Made by a program: the position numbers and the translations under genes. From the NCBI GenBank assembly GCA_016785955.1, contig JAEUWH010000026.1, positions 62,001 to 126,000 on the forward strand: DNA of 64,000 bases. The letters run 5' to 3'. This stretch comes from Pseudobdellovibrionaceae bacterium (lineage in GTDB: Bacteria > Bdellovibrionota > Bdellovibrionia > Bdellovibrionales > Bdellovibrionaceae). The notes beneath the pieces were generated by a model. The model had not been told where the DNA came from, searched no databases, and saw only the letters and a list, made by a program, of their open reading frames with translations. Shown here one piece after another: positions 54,292 to 63,212 of this stretch. Position 1 is the stretch's first letter, and the number at the start of each line of letters is the position of its first letter.

Positions 54292-55722
54292 CTATTTCAA
54301 AATTAAATTCTGTTCTTTAGCGGTGCCTTTGACCAAATACTTCGGAAGTTGCTCTAAAATTTTTTGACTTTTTATTAGCTCTTCCGGCAGGGCGCTAGTC
54401 ATTTTCTTTTCTTTTGATTTAATCAAATAGCCAGATTCAATCATACCTGATGCCCACTTACCTGCATCTGCAAAAAAACTCAACGAACTCTCTTGAGTAC
54501 TCAACTCCGTCATTTTCAAATCAGTACGATCCAAAATCGAAGGCACTTTACGGTCACAAACATTTTGTATTTTCTGCAGTACCTCTTTCGAACGACTCAC
54601 GACTAGGGCTTTGGAACAGACAGGACGCAGAAATACTTCACCAAAACTTGACTCAAATACTTTTGCAACACCATCCAATTGTTCTTGATTTAGGGTGCTA
54701 GATTCAATGATTAATGCATTCTCACTGATCAAGATATCGTCTTTTTTAACGGGCAATTGCACCAACACTGCGGCGGCTTGTTTTTTGAAATCTTTTGGAC
54801 GTTTTTGAGACGATAAAAATGCTTTTACGTTATCCATACTCATATTACCGTTCCAAATTCTAATATTTCCAATAACGAAAAAATGACTATCCGAAGGAAT
54901 GACTTTCAAGAAATCGTTCGTAATTTTTCTGGCAACAAAGATATTGTCTTTACCGACGGTCATCGACACGGGGGCCAGATCAAATCGATTTTCTATACTG
55001 TTCCATTGAAAAGCGGCTTTCATAGTCTCATTTAAACCAACTACCTTACCTCTAATCATCATCAGCGACGGAAACAACATAGATAGGTTGAACTCGACAT
55101 CCATATCAGAGTCAAATTTTGGAGGTTTGCAATTACTTGACAAGCTCAAAACCACTTTGGGATCTTTTCCCAAGGTCAGGCAAGAACCATCTTTTTTGAT
55201 CGCCCATTTCTGGGCCTTGATTTCAATCAATGAAACTTTTCCCGACTCACCATTGGCTGTGGTGATGTCTTTATCGTCACCGACCTTAAAAAGTTTTATC
55301 AACTGATCGACCAACTTGGACTCTGCACTAGTTAAACCAGAGATATTGACGCCCCAGGGACTTGCCAATCGCTTTTGTTGGTAATAGTAAACCTGCAGCG
55401 GGCGATTTTTGAGAATCGAATCATAGACATAGTCAATCAAACGACCAGACCAATTAAGATCTTTACTTAAATTAAACTCATCCGGTAATGAAAAAAAAGT
55501 TGGATAAAGATCAAAAATTATACCGTAGTACAATGATGACTGTCTAAATTCACTAAACCATTTGTTTTTGGTAGCGAGGCTGTACAAATTTTGAGAATTT
55601 TTGATCGACACGATAATGGAAGGTTTGAAAGGACGTAGGGGCTTATGCGACGAAGCGGTTTTTTGTGCATGACTCATAAGACTGGTAAAAATTAATGTAC
55701 TTATAACGATTATTTTACCCAT
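54292..55722 (-). CDS. yfaA: YfaA-like (DUF2138-type) exported protein
   Basis: A 476-residue protein with a signal peptide (ends LMSHAQ). No enzyme motifs are visible. It has a long alpha/beta body with segments such as YGIIFDLYPTFFSLPDEFNLSKDLNW and a C-terminal helical part. It is assigned to the YfaA/DUF2138 group mainly from size, export and position between the YfaT- and YfaS-like genes. AGGTGG just before the ATG at 55722 supports that start; a GTG at 55731 is in frame. It overlaps yfaT by 13 bases and is 13 bases from yfaS. Function is unknown; membership in the macroglobulin complex is likely. Confidence 0.65.
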   Translation of the reverse strand: MGKIIVISTLIFTSLMSHAQKTASSHKPLRPFKPSIIVSIKNSQNLYSLATKNKWFSEFRQSSLYYGIIFDLYPTFFSLPDEFNLSKDLNWSGRLIDYVYDSILKNRPLQVYYYQQKRLASPWGVNISGLTSAESKLVDQLIKLFKVGDDKDITTANGESGKVSLIEIKAQKWAIKKDGSCLTLGKDPKVVLSLSSNCKPPKFDSDMDVEFNLSMLFPSLMMIRGKVVGLNETMKAAFQWNSIENRFDLAPVSMTVGKDNIFVARKITNDFLKVIPSDSHFFVIGNIRIWNGNMSMDNVKAFLSSQKRPKDFKKQAAAVLVQLPVKKDDILISENALIIESSTLNQEQLDGVAKVFESSFGEVFLRPVCSKALVVSRSKEVLQKIQNVCDRKVPSILDRTDLKMTELSTQESSLSFFADAGKWASGMIESGYLIKSKEKKMTSALPEELIKSQKILEQLPKYLVKGTAKEQNLILK

Positions 55723-56300
55723 GCATTCCACCTGTAAACTCCTACAAAATTTTTATTTTCTCCGGTTGGTTTCCAATCCAAGCCATCGACATCCAGTAAA
55801 TCCTGCATCCAAATTTTTTTTACGCCACCAGCTTCGCTTCTCGCTCCATTATGATAGGTCACAAGCCATTTCTTTTGTTCCCATGGGGACTCCATTAGCA
55901 ACATCAGGTGCCACTCATCTTCCTTCTTTTGGCCAGCACGACGAAAAACAAGAATATCACCCGTTTGGATTACGTCCGAAATCGAATCTGAAATTTTTGA
56001 AAAATTTTTTGCGACCAAAAGCTCGGCATTTGCGTAGGGAATTTTTTGTGTTCCGTCCCAAGCATACCATAATGGCTCTTTCGTGTTGATGGCATTTCGA
56101 TACACAAATCGAACAAAACCAGCGCAATCCCTTTGTTGCGGTTCCCAATTAATTGATGGCTGCTCGCTTTGCTCGAGGGCAATTCGAATAATATTCATTT
56201 TATAAAATGCTTGGGACTCTACAGGGGTGGTACTTACCGAGTTTGTTTGGCAACGGATCAAGAGCAATCCCAAACAACTAACAAGAATAGTTTTTAGCAT
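55710..56300 (-). CDS. yfaT: YfaT-like (DUF1175) exported protein
   Basis: A 196-residue protein. The N-terminal hydrophobic segment ends in LLLIRCQT, a poor lipobox (Arg before Cys), so either a signal peptide or an atypical lipoprotein. The body has the diagnostic QQRDCAGFVRFVYRNAI (a Cys in an NlpC/P60-like position), followed by a Trp-rich region, EWHLMLLMESPW and VTYHNGARSEAGGVK with candidate histidines. This matches the DUF1175 proteins of yfa operons, which look like papain-fold cell-wall peptidases. It begins 1 base after the yfaP stop. Confidence 0.78.
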   Translation of the reverse strand: MLKTILVSCLGLLLIRCQTNSVSTTPVESQAFYKMNIIRIALEQSEQPSINWEPQQRDCAGFVRFVYRNAINTKEPLWYAWDGTQKIPYANAELLVAKNFSKISDSISDVIQTGDILVFRRAGQKKEDEWHLMLLMESPWEQKKWLVTYHNGARSEAGGVKKIWMQDLLDVDGLDWKPTGENKNFVGVYRWNAWVK

Positions 56301-56301
56301 A

Positions 56302-57186
56302 CTAATTTTCAGTGCCTTTCCTCGTTAGTGGGGCATCCAAAACCCATTCGGGCCATTCTCCCCGCTTTGGTTTCTGATCCACTGCGGGTACATAAACATT
56401 GATGCTATTACCTTTTTGAATACGTACATAGGCTAACGTCACTGTTTCTCCTGGTGTCACAAGAGGAACTTGTACACGCTTTTTGACTTCATTAGATGTT
56501 CCACCAAACAGTGTCAGATTAAGAGTCGACAACGTATGAGCTTTGTCACCACTAGGCCAGTAATTTGCATCGATTCGATAGATTCCTGTTGGTGGCGAGG
56601 AGTGGGTATAAAGATAAGGACCATATCCTGGTTGATCGAAATTCCCACCTTGCTCGTTTAGATAGAATTTTCCACCCGATGCAGAACTGGTATCAGCCCA
56701 ATATATGTGTGCGGTCGGTTTTGCATTGGGATCAGCTTCACTCAAACCCGGCTCATACACATGCAAATCTGTGTACACGTTGTCGGTGTCACTCGTTAAA
56801 ATGGCTAAAAATGGAAGACTTGGAATTTTCGCAAAAATGGATTTTCTCTCTGTAAATATTCCGGCTTTGTTCGAGGCCGATACCTCAATGTAGTTTTTCC
56901 CTTGGGTAACTGGAAATTTTCTTTTAAATTCCCCATTAATTGTACGAATAAGATACTTGTCACCATTGATATTAATCGTGATCGGATCAACCTCAACATC
57001 ACTGACCTTTCCTGCTACCTCTACCATACGATCAACCGTCCAGCCAGCACGAGGTTTGCTCAACAAAATTGAAATCGGCTTCGTAGATTTAGAAATTTTC
57101 TTTCCCGACTGCCTTTCCTGAACAAACGCAAAAGTAAAGGATTGAAATGTAAAAACCCCAAGCAGGAAAGCACTTTTAAGTGTCAT
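56302..57186 (-). CDS. yfaP: YfaP-like (DUF2135) exported protein, first gene of the macroglobulin operon
   Basis: A 294-residue protein. Signal peptide (FTFQSFTFAF region) then an Ig-like/filament-like domain (GWTVDRMVEVAGKVSDVEVDP, a carboxypeptidase-regulatory-type motif) and the DUF2135 domain, seen as LTSDTDNVYTDLHVYEPG, AHIYWADTSSASGGKFYLNEQGG and the C-terminal RIDANYWPSGD. Such domains resemble von Willebrand-linked beta folds with acidic ligands. The ATG at 57186 is preferred over a TTG at 57198. It probably binds the macroglobulin or the wall. Confidence 0.8.
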   Translation of the reverse strand: MTLKSAFLLGVFTFQSFTFAFVQERQSGKKISKSTKPISILLSKPRAGWTVDRMVEVAGKVSDVEVDPITININGDKYLIRTINGEFKRKFPVTQGKNYIEVSASNKAGIFTERKSIFAKIPSLPFLAILTSDTDNVYTDLHVYEPGLSEADPNAKPTAHIYWADTSSASGGKFYLNEQGGNFDQPGYGPYLYTHSSPPTGIYRIDANYWPSGDKAHTLSTLNLTLFGGTSNEVKKRVQVPLVTPGETVTLAYVRIQKGNSINVYVPAVDQKPKRGEWPEWVLDAPLTRKGTEN

Positions 57187-57312
57187 ATTTGTTTCCAATT
57201 TTTAAACTTGCTTCATTTCAAAAAAATTCATGTTTATATGCAACCAAATTGCAGAATACAGTCTTTGGTCGTAAGGACGAAGGTCCTACAAAATTGTCGA
57301 TAAAATTCACAA

Positions 57313-57486
57313 TTAGATTGTGAAATGTGCTTCGAGCCAAGCATCTAGTGCATATTTCTTCACTTTTAGAGGTGCTTGAATTTTTGAATATTTACTGAAC
57401 AGTATGAAAAAGTAGTCAGTTTTTGGGTCATTATCAAAATGAAAATAGACCACCTTATTATCTAGATACAACAAAGACCGTCTCAT
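57313..57486 (-). CDS. Possible 57-residue small protein
   Basis: An ATG-started frame of 58 codons with an ordinary residue mix, hydrophobic/aromatic residues in the first half (YLDNKVVYFHFDNDPKT) and a basic helix-like second half (KVKKYALDAWLEAHF). No ribosome-binding site is evident and no family is recognised. It lies 126 bases upstream of the yfaP start on the same strand. The rest of 57187-57648 contains a small hairpin (AGGAC/GTCCT with loop GAAG, about 57275-57289) and promoter sequence but nothing else I can support. Confidence 0.25.
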   Translation of the reverse strand: MRRSLLYLDNKVVYFHFDNDPKTDYFFILFSKYSKIQAPLKVKKYALDAWLEAHFTI

Positions 57487-57648
57487 ATTCAGTCAGGATT
57501 CATTTTTGCTCTGACTTCAAATTGAATTTAAATGAATTAAATTCTTTGGGTTAAGGATAACTCGGCATTCGAAATTTTTCTCTCGTAACTCTGCTCCGTA
57601 GTTTGTCTATTCCTTGTTAATGGCTCAAAAAACAAAATAAGGAGAAGT

Positions 57649-58425
57649 ATGACAAAAATTTTATTTTTGTTAGCTACGGTTACGTTTCTGTCGGCGTGCG
57701 GTTCCAATTCGATTCTTCAGTCAATTACGGTTTCATCGGTTGTGGATACCGAGCAAAACCAATGGGTTCAATTTGATTCCAAGTTAAAAATGGGAGCACT
57801 ACAATTCCCGGCGCTTACACTGCCGATCTTGAATCCAAGAAATACCACAGAGCTTTTGGGAAAAGTATCGCTGTCTCCTGGAGCAGATGGAACAAATTTA
57901 CTTTCCGTTCAAGCCAATTTAAATCAATTACATAGTAATGCTTTGGCTCAAGACAATCTTTTACCAAATGGTAACATCATTCCCGTCAGCGGAATGAGTG
58001 GCGTCGTTTCTATTAAAATTTCTGAACGATCAAAAATTTATATTGGCTCTAGTGCAACCCAATTTTTGTTGGGAGTAGCTCTTTCTATTCCGGCTTTTGA
58101 CTCGATAGGAAAATACGTCCCAGGTGGGGCTGGGCTGTTCCTACCTCTACCAAAGGCTTCCAATGTCGACGGAGCGGCGGGCGTATTCACTGGTGGAAAC
58201 GGCCAAAATGGAATTGGAATTTTTATCTTAGTACCAAATACTATTCAATTTCAGCAGAAACAATCCAACGGTTTAGCCATGAAAATGGCCGCGACATCAC
58301 GTATACCATCAATAGAATCCAAAGCCGCTATGGTGATCTCTGACGAAAACTCATCTGTAAATACCAATTTAAAAAGATCTCTGTACTTTATGAGCCTAAA
58401 ACCACAAGTTTTAAGTATTAAATAA
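57649..58425 (+). CDS. Lipoprotein of unknown function
   Basis: A 258-residue predicted lipoprotein: signal peptide with lipobox LSAC (Cys17), preceded by an AAGGAGAAG ribosome site. The body is rich in Ile, Ser and Asn with beta-strand periodicity. It contains a Gly-rich loop (SKYVPGGAGLFLPL-like, then GVFTGGNGQNGIG) and ends with a short basic segment. No family is recognised. A 12-base-pair inverted repeat follows 16 bases after its stop. Confidence 0.75.
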   Translation: MTKILFLLATVTFLSACGSNSILQSITVSSVVDTEQNQWVQFDSKLKMGALQFPALTLPILNPRNTTELLGKVSLSPGADGTNLLSVQANLNQLHSNALAQDNLLPNGNIIPVSGMSGVVSIKISERSKIYIGSSATQFLLGVALSIPAFDSIGKYVPGGAGLFLPLPKASNVDGAAGVFTGGNGQNGIGIFILVPNTIQFQQKQSNGLAMKMAATSRIPSIESKAAMVISDENSSVNTNLKRSLYFMSLKPQVLSIK

Positions 58426-58441
58426 TTTCCAAGTCATATAT

Positions 58442-58478
58442 CAGTCTTTACCCTCCTAGAAATTTGGGGTAAAGACTG
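58442..58478 (+). promoter_or_regulatory. 12-base-pair perfect inverted repeat between two genes
   Basis: CAGTCTTTACCC and GGGTAAAGACTG pair perfectly around a 13-base loop (58442-58453 and 58467-58478). It starts 17 bases after the lipoprotein stop and ends 10 bases before the ATG of the methyltransferase. No T-run follows, so it is not an ideal terminator and may regulate translation of the next gene. Confidence 0.6.
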
Positions 58479-58488
58479 TGGGTTCAAT

Positions 58489-59409
58489 ATGGACGCCATT
58501 GTTAACCGTTTAAAAAAAAATTATGACCGTATTGCACACTGGTCTCAACGAAATCACGTCGAGGCTTTTCGTATTTATGATCGAGATATTCCCGAATATC
58601 CCTTTATCCTGGATCTCTACAAAGATATCGGCGTAATTTATGATAAGTCCAATCCCTTTATCGCTCGTGATAAAGAACATTTCGCAAAATTTCAGACGGC
58701 TGTGAAAAAATTATGGCCCAATTGGAAACACACGTTTGTCAAGCAACGCCGACGACAAGAGGGCCAAGATCAATACGAGCGATTAGACCAGAAAGAATTT
58801 AAATCGGTTGTCAGCGAGGGTAAAGCCCTTTTCCATGTAAATCTATCTGACTATGTAGATACCGGATTGTTCCTAGATCATCGCAGCCTTCGCTATAAAG
58901 TTTTCAAAACTTCAAAACTTAAGCATGTATTGAATCTTTTTTGCTACACAGGCTCGTTCAGTGTACAGGCCGCTCTAGGTGGAGGCAAAACAACCAGCAT
59001 TGATATGTCCAAAACATATATTGAATGGGCACAAGAGAATTTTAAACTGAATCAAATTCCCCTGAGCGAGCATACTTTTCATATAGCAAACGTATTGGAT
59101 ATTTTACCAACACTGCCTGGCCAATACGATTTGATTATATTGGATCCACCGACATTTTCTAACTCAAAAAAAATGATCGATTCATTTGAAGTAGAACGGG
59201 ATCAGGATCAGTTGATAGACGCATGCATGAAAGTTTTAAAGAAAAATGGGATACTCTACTTTTCATGTAACAAAAGAACATTTAAAATTTCACCAAATAT
59301 TATGGAAAAATACCAAGTAAAAAATATCACGAAGGACACTATTCCCATCGATTTTCACGACCAAAAAATCCACCACTGCTTTGAAATTGTTTTTAAAAGC
59401 TTTGGATAG
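58489..59409 (+). CDS. RlmK-like 23S rRNA guanine methyltransferase (stand-alone)
   Basis: SAM-dependent methyltransferase (306 residues) matching the C-terminal (RlmK) half of E. coli RlmL/RlmKL, which makes 23S rRNA m7G2069. Matches are close in order: [57 protein letters not shown], the SAM motif [27 protein letters not shown], and [13 protein letters not shown]. The THUMP-RlmL half is absent. The downstream AdoMet decarboxylase gene begins 67 bases later or, with a TTG start, inside this gene. Confidence 0.9.
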   Translation: MDAIVNRLKKNYDRIAHWSQRNHVEAFRIYDRDIPEYPFILDLYKDIGVIYDKSNPFIARDKEHFAKFQTAVKKLWPNWKHTFVKQRRRQEGQDQYERLDQKEFKSVVSEGKALFHVNLSDYVDTGLFLDHRSLRYKVFKTSKLKHVLNLFCYTGSFSVQAALGGGKTTSIDMSKTYIEWAQENFKLNQIPLSEHTFHIANVLDILPTLPGQYDLIILDPPTFSNSKKMIDSFEVERDQDQLIDACMKVLKKNGILYFSCNKRTFKISPNIMEKYQVKNITKDTIPIDFHDQKIHHCFEIVFKSFG

Positions 59410-59476
59410 CAAAAGATCTAAAGATATCGTTAAAAAGTGTTTACACAAGCACCAAAAGGCTTTACATACTTCCCCT

Positions 59477-60763
59477 ATGAATGCCTTAGGAAGACATATT
59501 TTAGTAGAGTTTACTGGTTGTAATGCTGATGTTCTTAATGACGTATCGGCTATTGAAAAAAGCATGATCCAAGCCGCGCAAACTGCGGGAGCAACGGTGA
59601 TCAGCTCTAACTTTCACCACTTTTCTCCATGGGGAGTTTCTGGAGTCGTTGTAATCCAAGAAAGTCATTTGGCAATCCATACATGGCCTGAATACAGATA
59701 TGCCTCTGTGGATCTTTTCACTTGTGGGGACACGGTTGATCCTTGGGTTTCATTCGATTGCCTAAAGAAAGCTTTAGAGGCTTCTTATTCAGCAATCGAA
59801 TTAAATCGTGGGGCTCTGAACATCATCAAAAAATCCGACTATAAGCCATTAAACGGTCGCGTAGATCCCGCTCATCAAATCGACACTAAGAATTTTAAAA
59901 TTCAACGCAATGTCTGGTTCACCGACAAAGATGACATGCAAGCCCTATCATTACGTTATAATGGTGATGTGTTGTTTGACGAAAAAACCCCGTATCAACA
60001 AGTTCGTGTTTTCGATACGATGGCTTATGGAAAAATGTTAGCGATCAATAATATGGTTATGTGTACGGAACGTGATGAATTTCATTATCATGAGATGATC
60101 GTCCATCCAGTCGCACAGCTAAGCAAAAAGCTTAAAAATGTTCTTGTTATTGGCGGTGGCGATGGCGGCACGATTCGCGAGCTTTTCAAATACAGCTCGG
60201 TAGAATCTGTCACCATGGTGGAAATTGATGAAGCTGTTATCAATGCCTCTAAGAAATTTTTAAATACCATGAACGTCGAATTTTCAAATCCAAAACTGAG
60301 TCTTATTGTTGGTGATGGCATTGACTTTGTTAAAAAGGCAAAGCCAGAGACCTATGATTTGGTTATCGTAGATGGGTCAGACCCCGTAGGTCCAGCTGAA
60401 GGACTATTCAGTAAAGCATTCTATGCTGATTGCGCTCGCGTATTAACGGCAGAAGGCATGTTGGTTACACAGGGCGAATCGCCGATGTTCCATAAAAATA
60501 CATTCGTGGAATTAAATCACTGTTTAAAAGATATTTTTGGCATGCAGAAGGTATATACAATGCTGTTTCATGCTACAACGTACCCATCTGGTATGTGGTC
60601 TTTGATGGTGGCCTCAAAAAGAACACTTAATCCAAAAGCAGATTTTGACAAAACAAAAGCAGCCGAATTTTCTAAACAGAAAAAATTGAAATACTACAAC
60701 GAAGAAATACACACTGCTGCGTTTTGCTTACCAAACTTTGTAAGAGATTTACTGGAAAGCTAG
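59477..60763 (+). CDS. AdoMet decarboxylase - spermidine synthase fusion (SpeH-SpeE)
   Basis: Bifunctional polyamine enzyme (428 residues). Residues 1 to about 125 are prokaryotic class 1B S-adenosylmethionine decarboxylase. Self-cleavage at Glu62-Ser63 ([10 protein letters not shown]) gives the pyruvoyl group, and His68 and Cys83 match the residue numbers I recall for the Thermotoga enzyme, supporting the start at the ATG at 59477 over a TTG at 59381. From about 155 spermidine synthase follows: [22 protein letters not shown], the AdoMet-like site [41 protein letters not shown] and QGESPMFH. The product decarboxylated AdoMet can pass directly to the second domain. No good ribosome site is visible. 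Confidence 0.93.
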   Translation: MNALGRHILVEFTGCNADVLNDVSAIEKSMIQAAQTAGATVISSNFHHFSPWGVSGVVVIQESHLAIHTWPEYRYASVDLFTCGDTVDPWVSFDCLKKALEASYSAIELNRGALNIIKKSDYKPLNGRVDPAHQIDTKNFKIQRNVWFTDKDDMQALSLRYNGDVLFDEKTPYQQVRVFDTMAYGKMLAINNMVMCTERDEFHYHEMIVHPVAQLSKKLKNVLVIGGGDGGTIRELFKYSSVESVTMVEIDEAVINASKKFLNTMNVEFSNPKLSLIVGDGIDFVKKAKPETYDLVIVDGSDPVGPAEGLFSKAFYADCARVLTAEGMLVTQGESPMFHKNTFVELNHCLKDIFGMQKVYTMLFHATTYPSGMWSLMVASKRTLNPKADFDKTKAAEFSKQKKLKYYNEEIHTAAFCLPNFVRDLLES

Positions 60764-60776
60764 GAGACCACCGATC

Positions 60777-62375
60777 GTGTCGAGTTCTATTCTGCTGTGT
60801 GCTTTGAATTCGACCTATCAACATGCGGCCTTTGGCCTGCGCTATCTTCGTGCAAACTTGCAAGAGCTAAAGGAACAATCTCAAATTATTGAATATACAA
60901 TTTCACAAAGCCCACTCGAAATTGTTGAAAAAATTCTTTTATTAAAACCAAAAATTATCGGATTTGGCGTTTATATTTGGAATACCGACGAGGTTTTTAA
61001 AGTTATTCGTTATCTTAAGCAACTTTCCCCAGAGATAACGATTGTCTTAGGAGGGCCAGAAATCAGTTATGAAACCGAGGGACAACCACACACGCAGTTT
61101 TGTGACTATATCCTAAAAGGCGAGGCTGATTTTTCATTCTACAAGTTATGCCACGATATACTGTCTAACCAACCACTCGATCACTGGAAAAAAATTACCT
61201 CCAGTTCTTTGCCTGATATTAAAGCCATACAATTGCCTTATGATTTATATACCGACGAAGACATTCAGAATCGCGTACTTTACGTCGAGGCGTCCCGAGG
61301 ATGTCCTTATAAATGTGAATATTGTTTATCCTCGCTAGATACTTCCGTTCGAAACTTCTCTATTGATCCATTTTTAGCTGAGATGCAAAAGCTGATTGAT
61401 CGAGGCGCTAAACAATTCAAATTTGTCGATCGAACATTTAATTTGAGCCCTACTATTTCCGAATCGATTTTAGTGTTTTTCTTAAAGCAAATCGACAAAG
61501 AACTATTCCTGCACTTTGAAATGGTTCCGGATCGTTTGCCAGATAATTTAAAGGACTTGATCAAGCAGTTTCCAGAAGGCTCTTTACAATTCGAAATTGG
61601 AATTCAAACATTAAACGATACCGTCGGGAGTTTAATTAGTCGCCGACAAAATGTATCAAAAATGAAAGAAAACTTTTACTTTCTACGACACCACACCAAA
61701 GTTCACACCCATGCGGACCTTATTGTGGGCCTACCGGCCGAGTCATTAGCCAGTTTTAAGACAGGTTTTGATCAGTTAATCGAGTGGGATCCCGATGAAA
61801 TTCAAGTTGGCATCCTGAAGCGATTAAAAGGTACCCCAATCGTTAGGCACCAAAGTAAATTTGAAATGGTATACTCGGACAACACGCCTTTTCAAATTAT
61901 AAAAACCAAGGATTTATCTTTTCAAGATCTTCAAGATATGAACCGTTTTTCAAGATTTTGGGACATGATTGCAAACTCTGGTCAGTTCGGGTTAACAATG
62001 AAGTTTCTGAAATCCAGCGCGCAGGCAGAAAACCGCTCGTTTTTTGATTTGTTTTTCCATTTATCGCAATTTCTATTTAGACGTCACAAAGGTACCTTCG
62101 CTATTTCATTAATAAACTTAATGGAGTCTGTTTTTATTTACCTCAAAGATGAACTGCAGATGGATTCCAAAGAAGCGGCGCACTTGATATACCGTGATTT
62201 TTGTACTCGTAAAAAAAGAGATGTACCTAATTATCTCAAACCTTACCTGGACCAAAAAATGAATACAATGGATACGCCGCTGCATCCGTCCCATTCTACA
62301 GACAAGAAAGCCTCCACCGACAGCTTACGAAAGCGTCAGACGAATCACTCAACCTACACCAGTAGCCTGACTTAA
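60777..62375 (+). CDS. B12-binding radical SAM protein (DUF4080-like)
   Basis: A 532-residue radical SAM enzyme of unknown substrate. The N-terminal cobalamin-binding-type domain is seen in LNSTYQHAAFGLRYL, IGFGVYIWNTDEV and VLGGPEISYE. The iron-sulfur motif CPYKCEYC follows VEASRGC, with AKQFKFVDRTFN and LQFEIGIQTLN in the TIM barrel. A C-terminal part of about 180 residues is helical. GTG start at 60777 after an AGGAG, 13 bases from the spermidine synthase stop, so it probably belongs to the same transcript. The last 27 bases overlap the convergent small membrane gene. Related proteins methylate or modify RNA or small molecules, but nothing here decides the substrate. Confidence 0.88.
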   Translation: MSSSILLCALNSTYQHAAFGLRYLRANLQELKEQSQIIEYTISQSPLEIVEKILLLKPKIIGFGVYIWNTDEVFKVIRYLKQLSPEITIVLGGPEISYETEGQPHTQFCDYILKGEADFSFYKLCHDILSNQPLDHWKKITSSSLPDIKAIQLPYDLYTDEDIQNRVLYVEASRGCPYKCEYCLSSLDTSVRNFSIDPFLAEMQKLIDRGAKQFKFVDRTFNLSPTISESILVFFLKQIDKELFLHFEMVPDRLPDNLKDLIKQFPEGSLQFEIGIQTLNDTVGSLISRRQNVSKMKENFYFLRHHTKVHTHADLIVGLPAESLASFKTGFDQLIEWDPDEIQVGILKRLKGTPIVRHQSKFEMVYSDNTPFQIIKTKDLSFQDLQDMNRFSRFWDMIANSGQFGLTMKFLKSSAQAENRSFFDLFFHLSQFLFRRHKGTFAISLINLMESVFIYLKDELQMDSKEAAHLIYRDFCTRKKRDVPNYLKPYLDQKMNTMDTPLHPSHSTDKKASTDSLRKRQTNHSTYTSSLT

Positions 62376-62780
62376 TAACTGCTTAATCATTTCGGCATCT
62401 GAAATATTTCGATTGGCCAGGTCCGAACTCATGATTTTCTTTTCGATTCGACTTTTAGCAGTTTTGTGGACTGAAATCATATAAATTGAAAGGATCAGCA
62501 AACCTAACCAGCTCAGAAAAATCATCAATGTACCAAAAATAAAGGCACTGCGGGTGGCTTTTTGGTAATCCGCGTCCCGAACAGATTGTATATCCTGACC
62601 TTCCACCGATACCGCCGCACCTTGCTCCATTGACCAATACCATTCCATCTTTGCAAGATTCGCATTAAGAATTTCTATTTTTGGATCAGAAAAAGATTTA
62701 TGAACGATAAATAAATTAAAATTGGCCAGAAGAAAGGTAATCAGCGCCCCTATCGACCCAATGGCTACTAACTCAGGCAT
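62349..62780 (-). CDS. Small membrane protein of unknown function
   Basis: A 143-residue protein with two transmembrane segments (an N-terminal GSIGALITFLLANFNLFIV and a central SAFIFGTLMIFLSWLGLLILSIYMI), an acidic loop between them, and a basic C-terminal tail. The family is unknown. It is 6 bases after the lipoprotein at 62787 on the same strand, and the two probably act together at the envelope. Confidence 0.7.
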   Translation of the reverse strand: MPELVAIGSIGALITFLLANFNLFIVHKSFSDPKIEILNANLAKMEWYWSMEQGAAVSVEGQDIQSVRDADYQKATRSAFIFGTLMIFLSWLGLLILSIYMISVHKTAKSRIEKKIMSSDLANRNISDAEMIKQLLSQATGVG

Positions 62781-62786
62781 AGATCC

Positions 62787-63185
62787 TCACGTGCGGCATA
62801 CCATTTCCAAGGTATAACTGATTTCTCGAGCACGCTTGATGGCACCCGTTCCCAAATTATCAATAAGTAAAATCGAAACTATACCACCATCAATGAATAC
62901 GCCCAACAATGTTGTCGGATCAATGGTTCGCTTAATTTCAGTTTCATACTCACGACATTCCTCTTTTTTCCCAACGATATTGATCTGTCCACGCTTAGGT
63001 ATGGTAATTTCTAACGGAGTTTGCGGACCGGCCTGCCCAAGATATTCGTCGTTTACATACACATTTGTATTCTCTGCCGTGGAATAGATTTCAATAGACT
63101 CGACAGACCCATTGATAATGGTGGCACAACCGCTGATTTGAAAAACTAAAGCAATAAGAACTATAAATGTACTCATCAAGGACAT
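62787..63185 (-). CDS. Small lipoprotein with PEGA-like domain
   Basis: A 132-residue predicted lipoprotein. The signal peptide carries a lipobox (ISGC). A PEGA-like beta domain follows, with VYVNDEYLGQAGPQTPLEI, then a conserved-looking KKEECREYET and a hydrophobic stretch (LLGVFIDGGIVSILLI) that may be a membrane anchor. ATG at 63185 or 63176 is possible; a TTG at 63194 is also in frame. PEGA-type modules are often surface-located. Confidence 0.7.
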   Translation of the reverse strand: MSLMSTFIVLIALVFQISGCATIINGSVESIEIYSTAENTNVYVNDEYLGQAGPQTPLEITIPKRGQINIVGKKEECREYETEIKRTIDPTTLLGVFIDGGIVSILLIDNLGTGAIKRAREISYTLEMVCRT

Positions 63186-63212
63186 ATACAACAAGCATAT
63201 ATCTCAAGGAGA

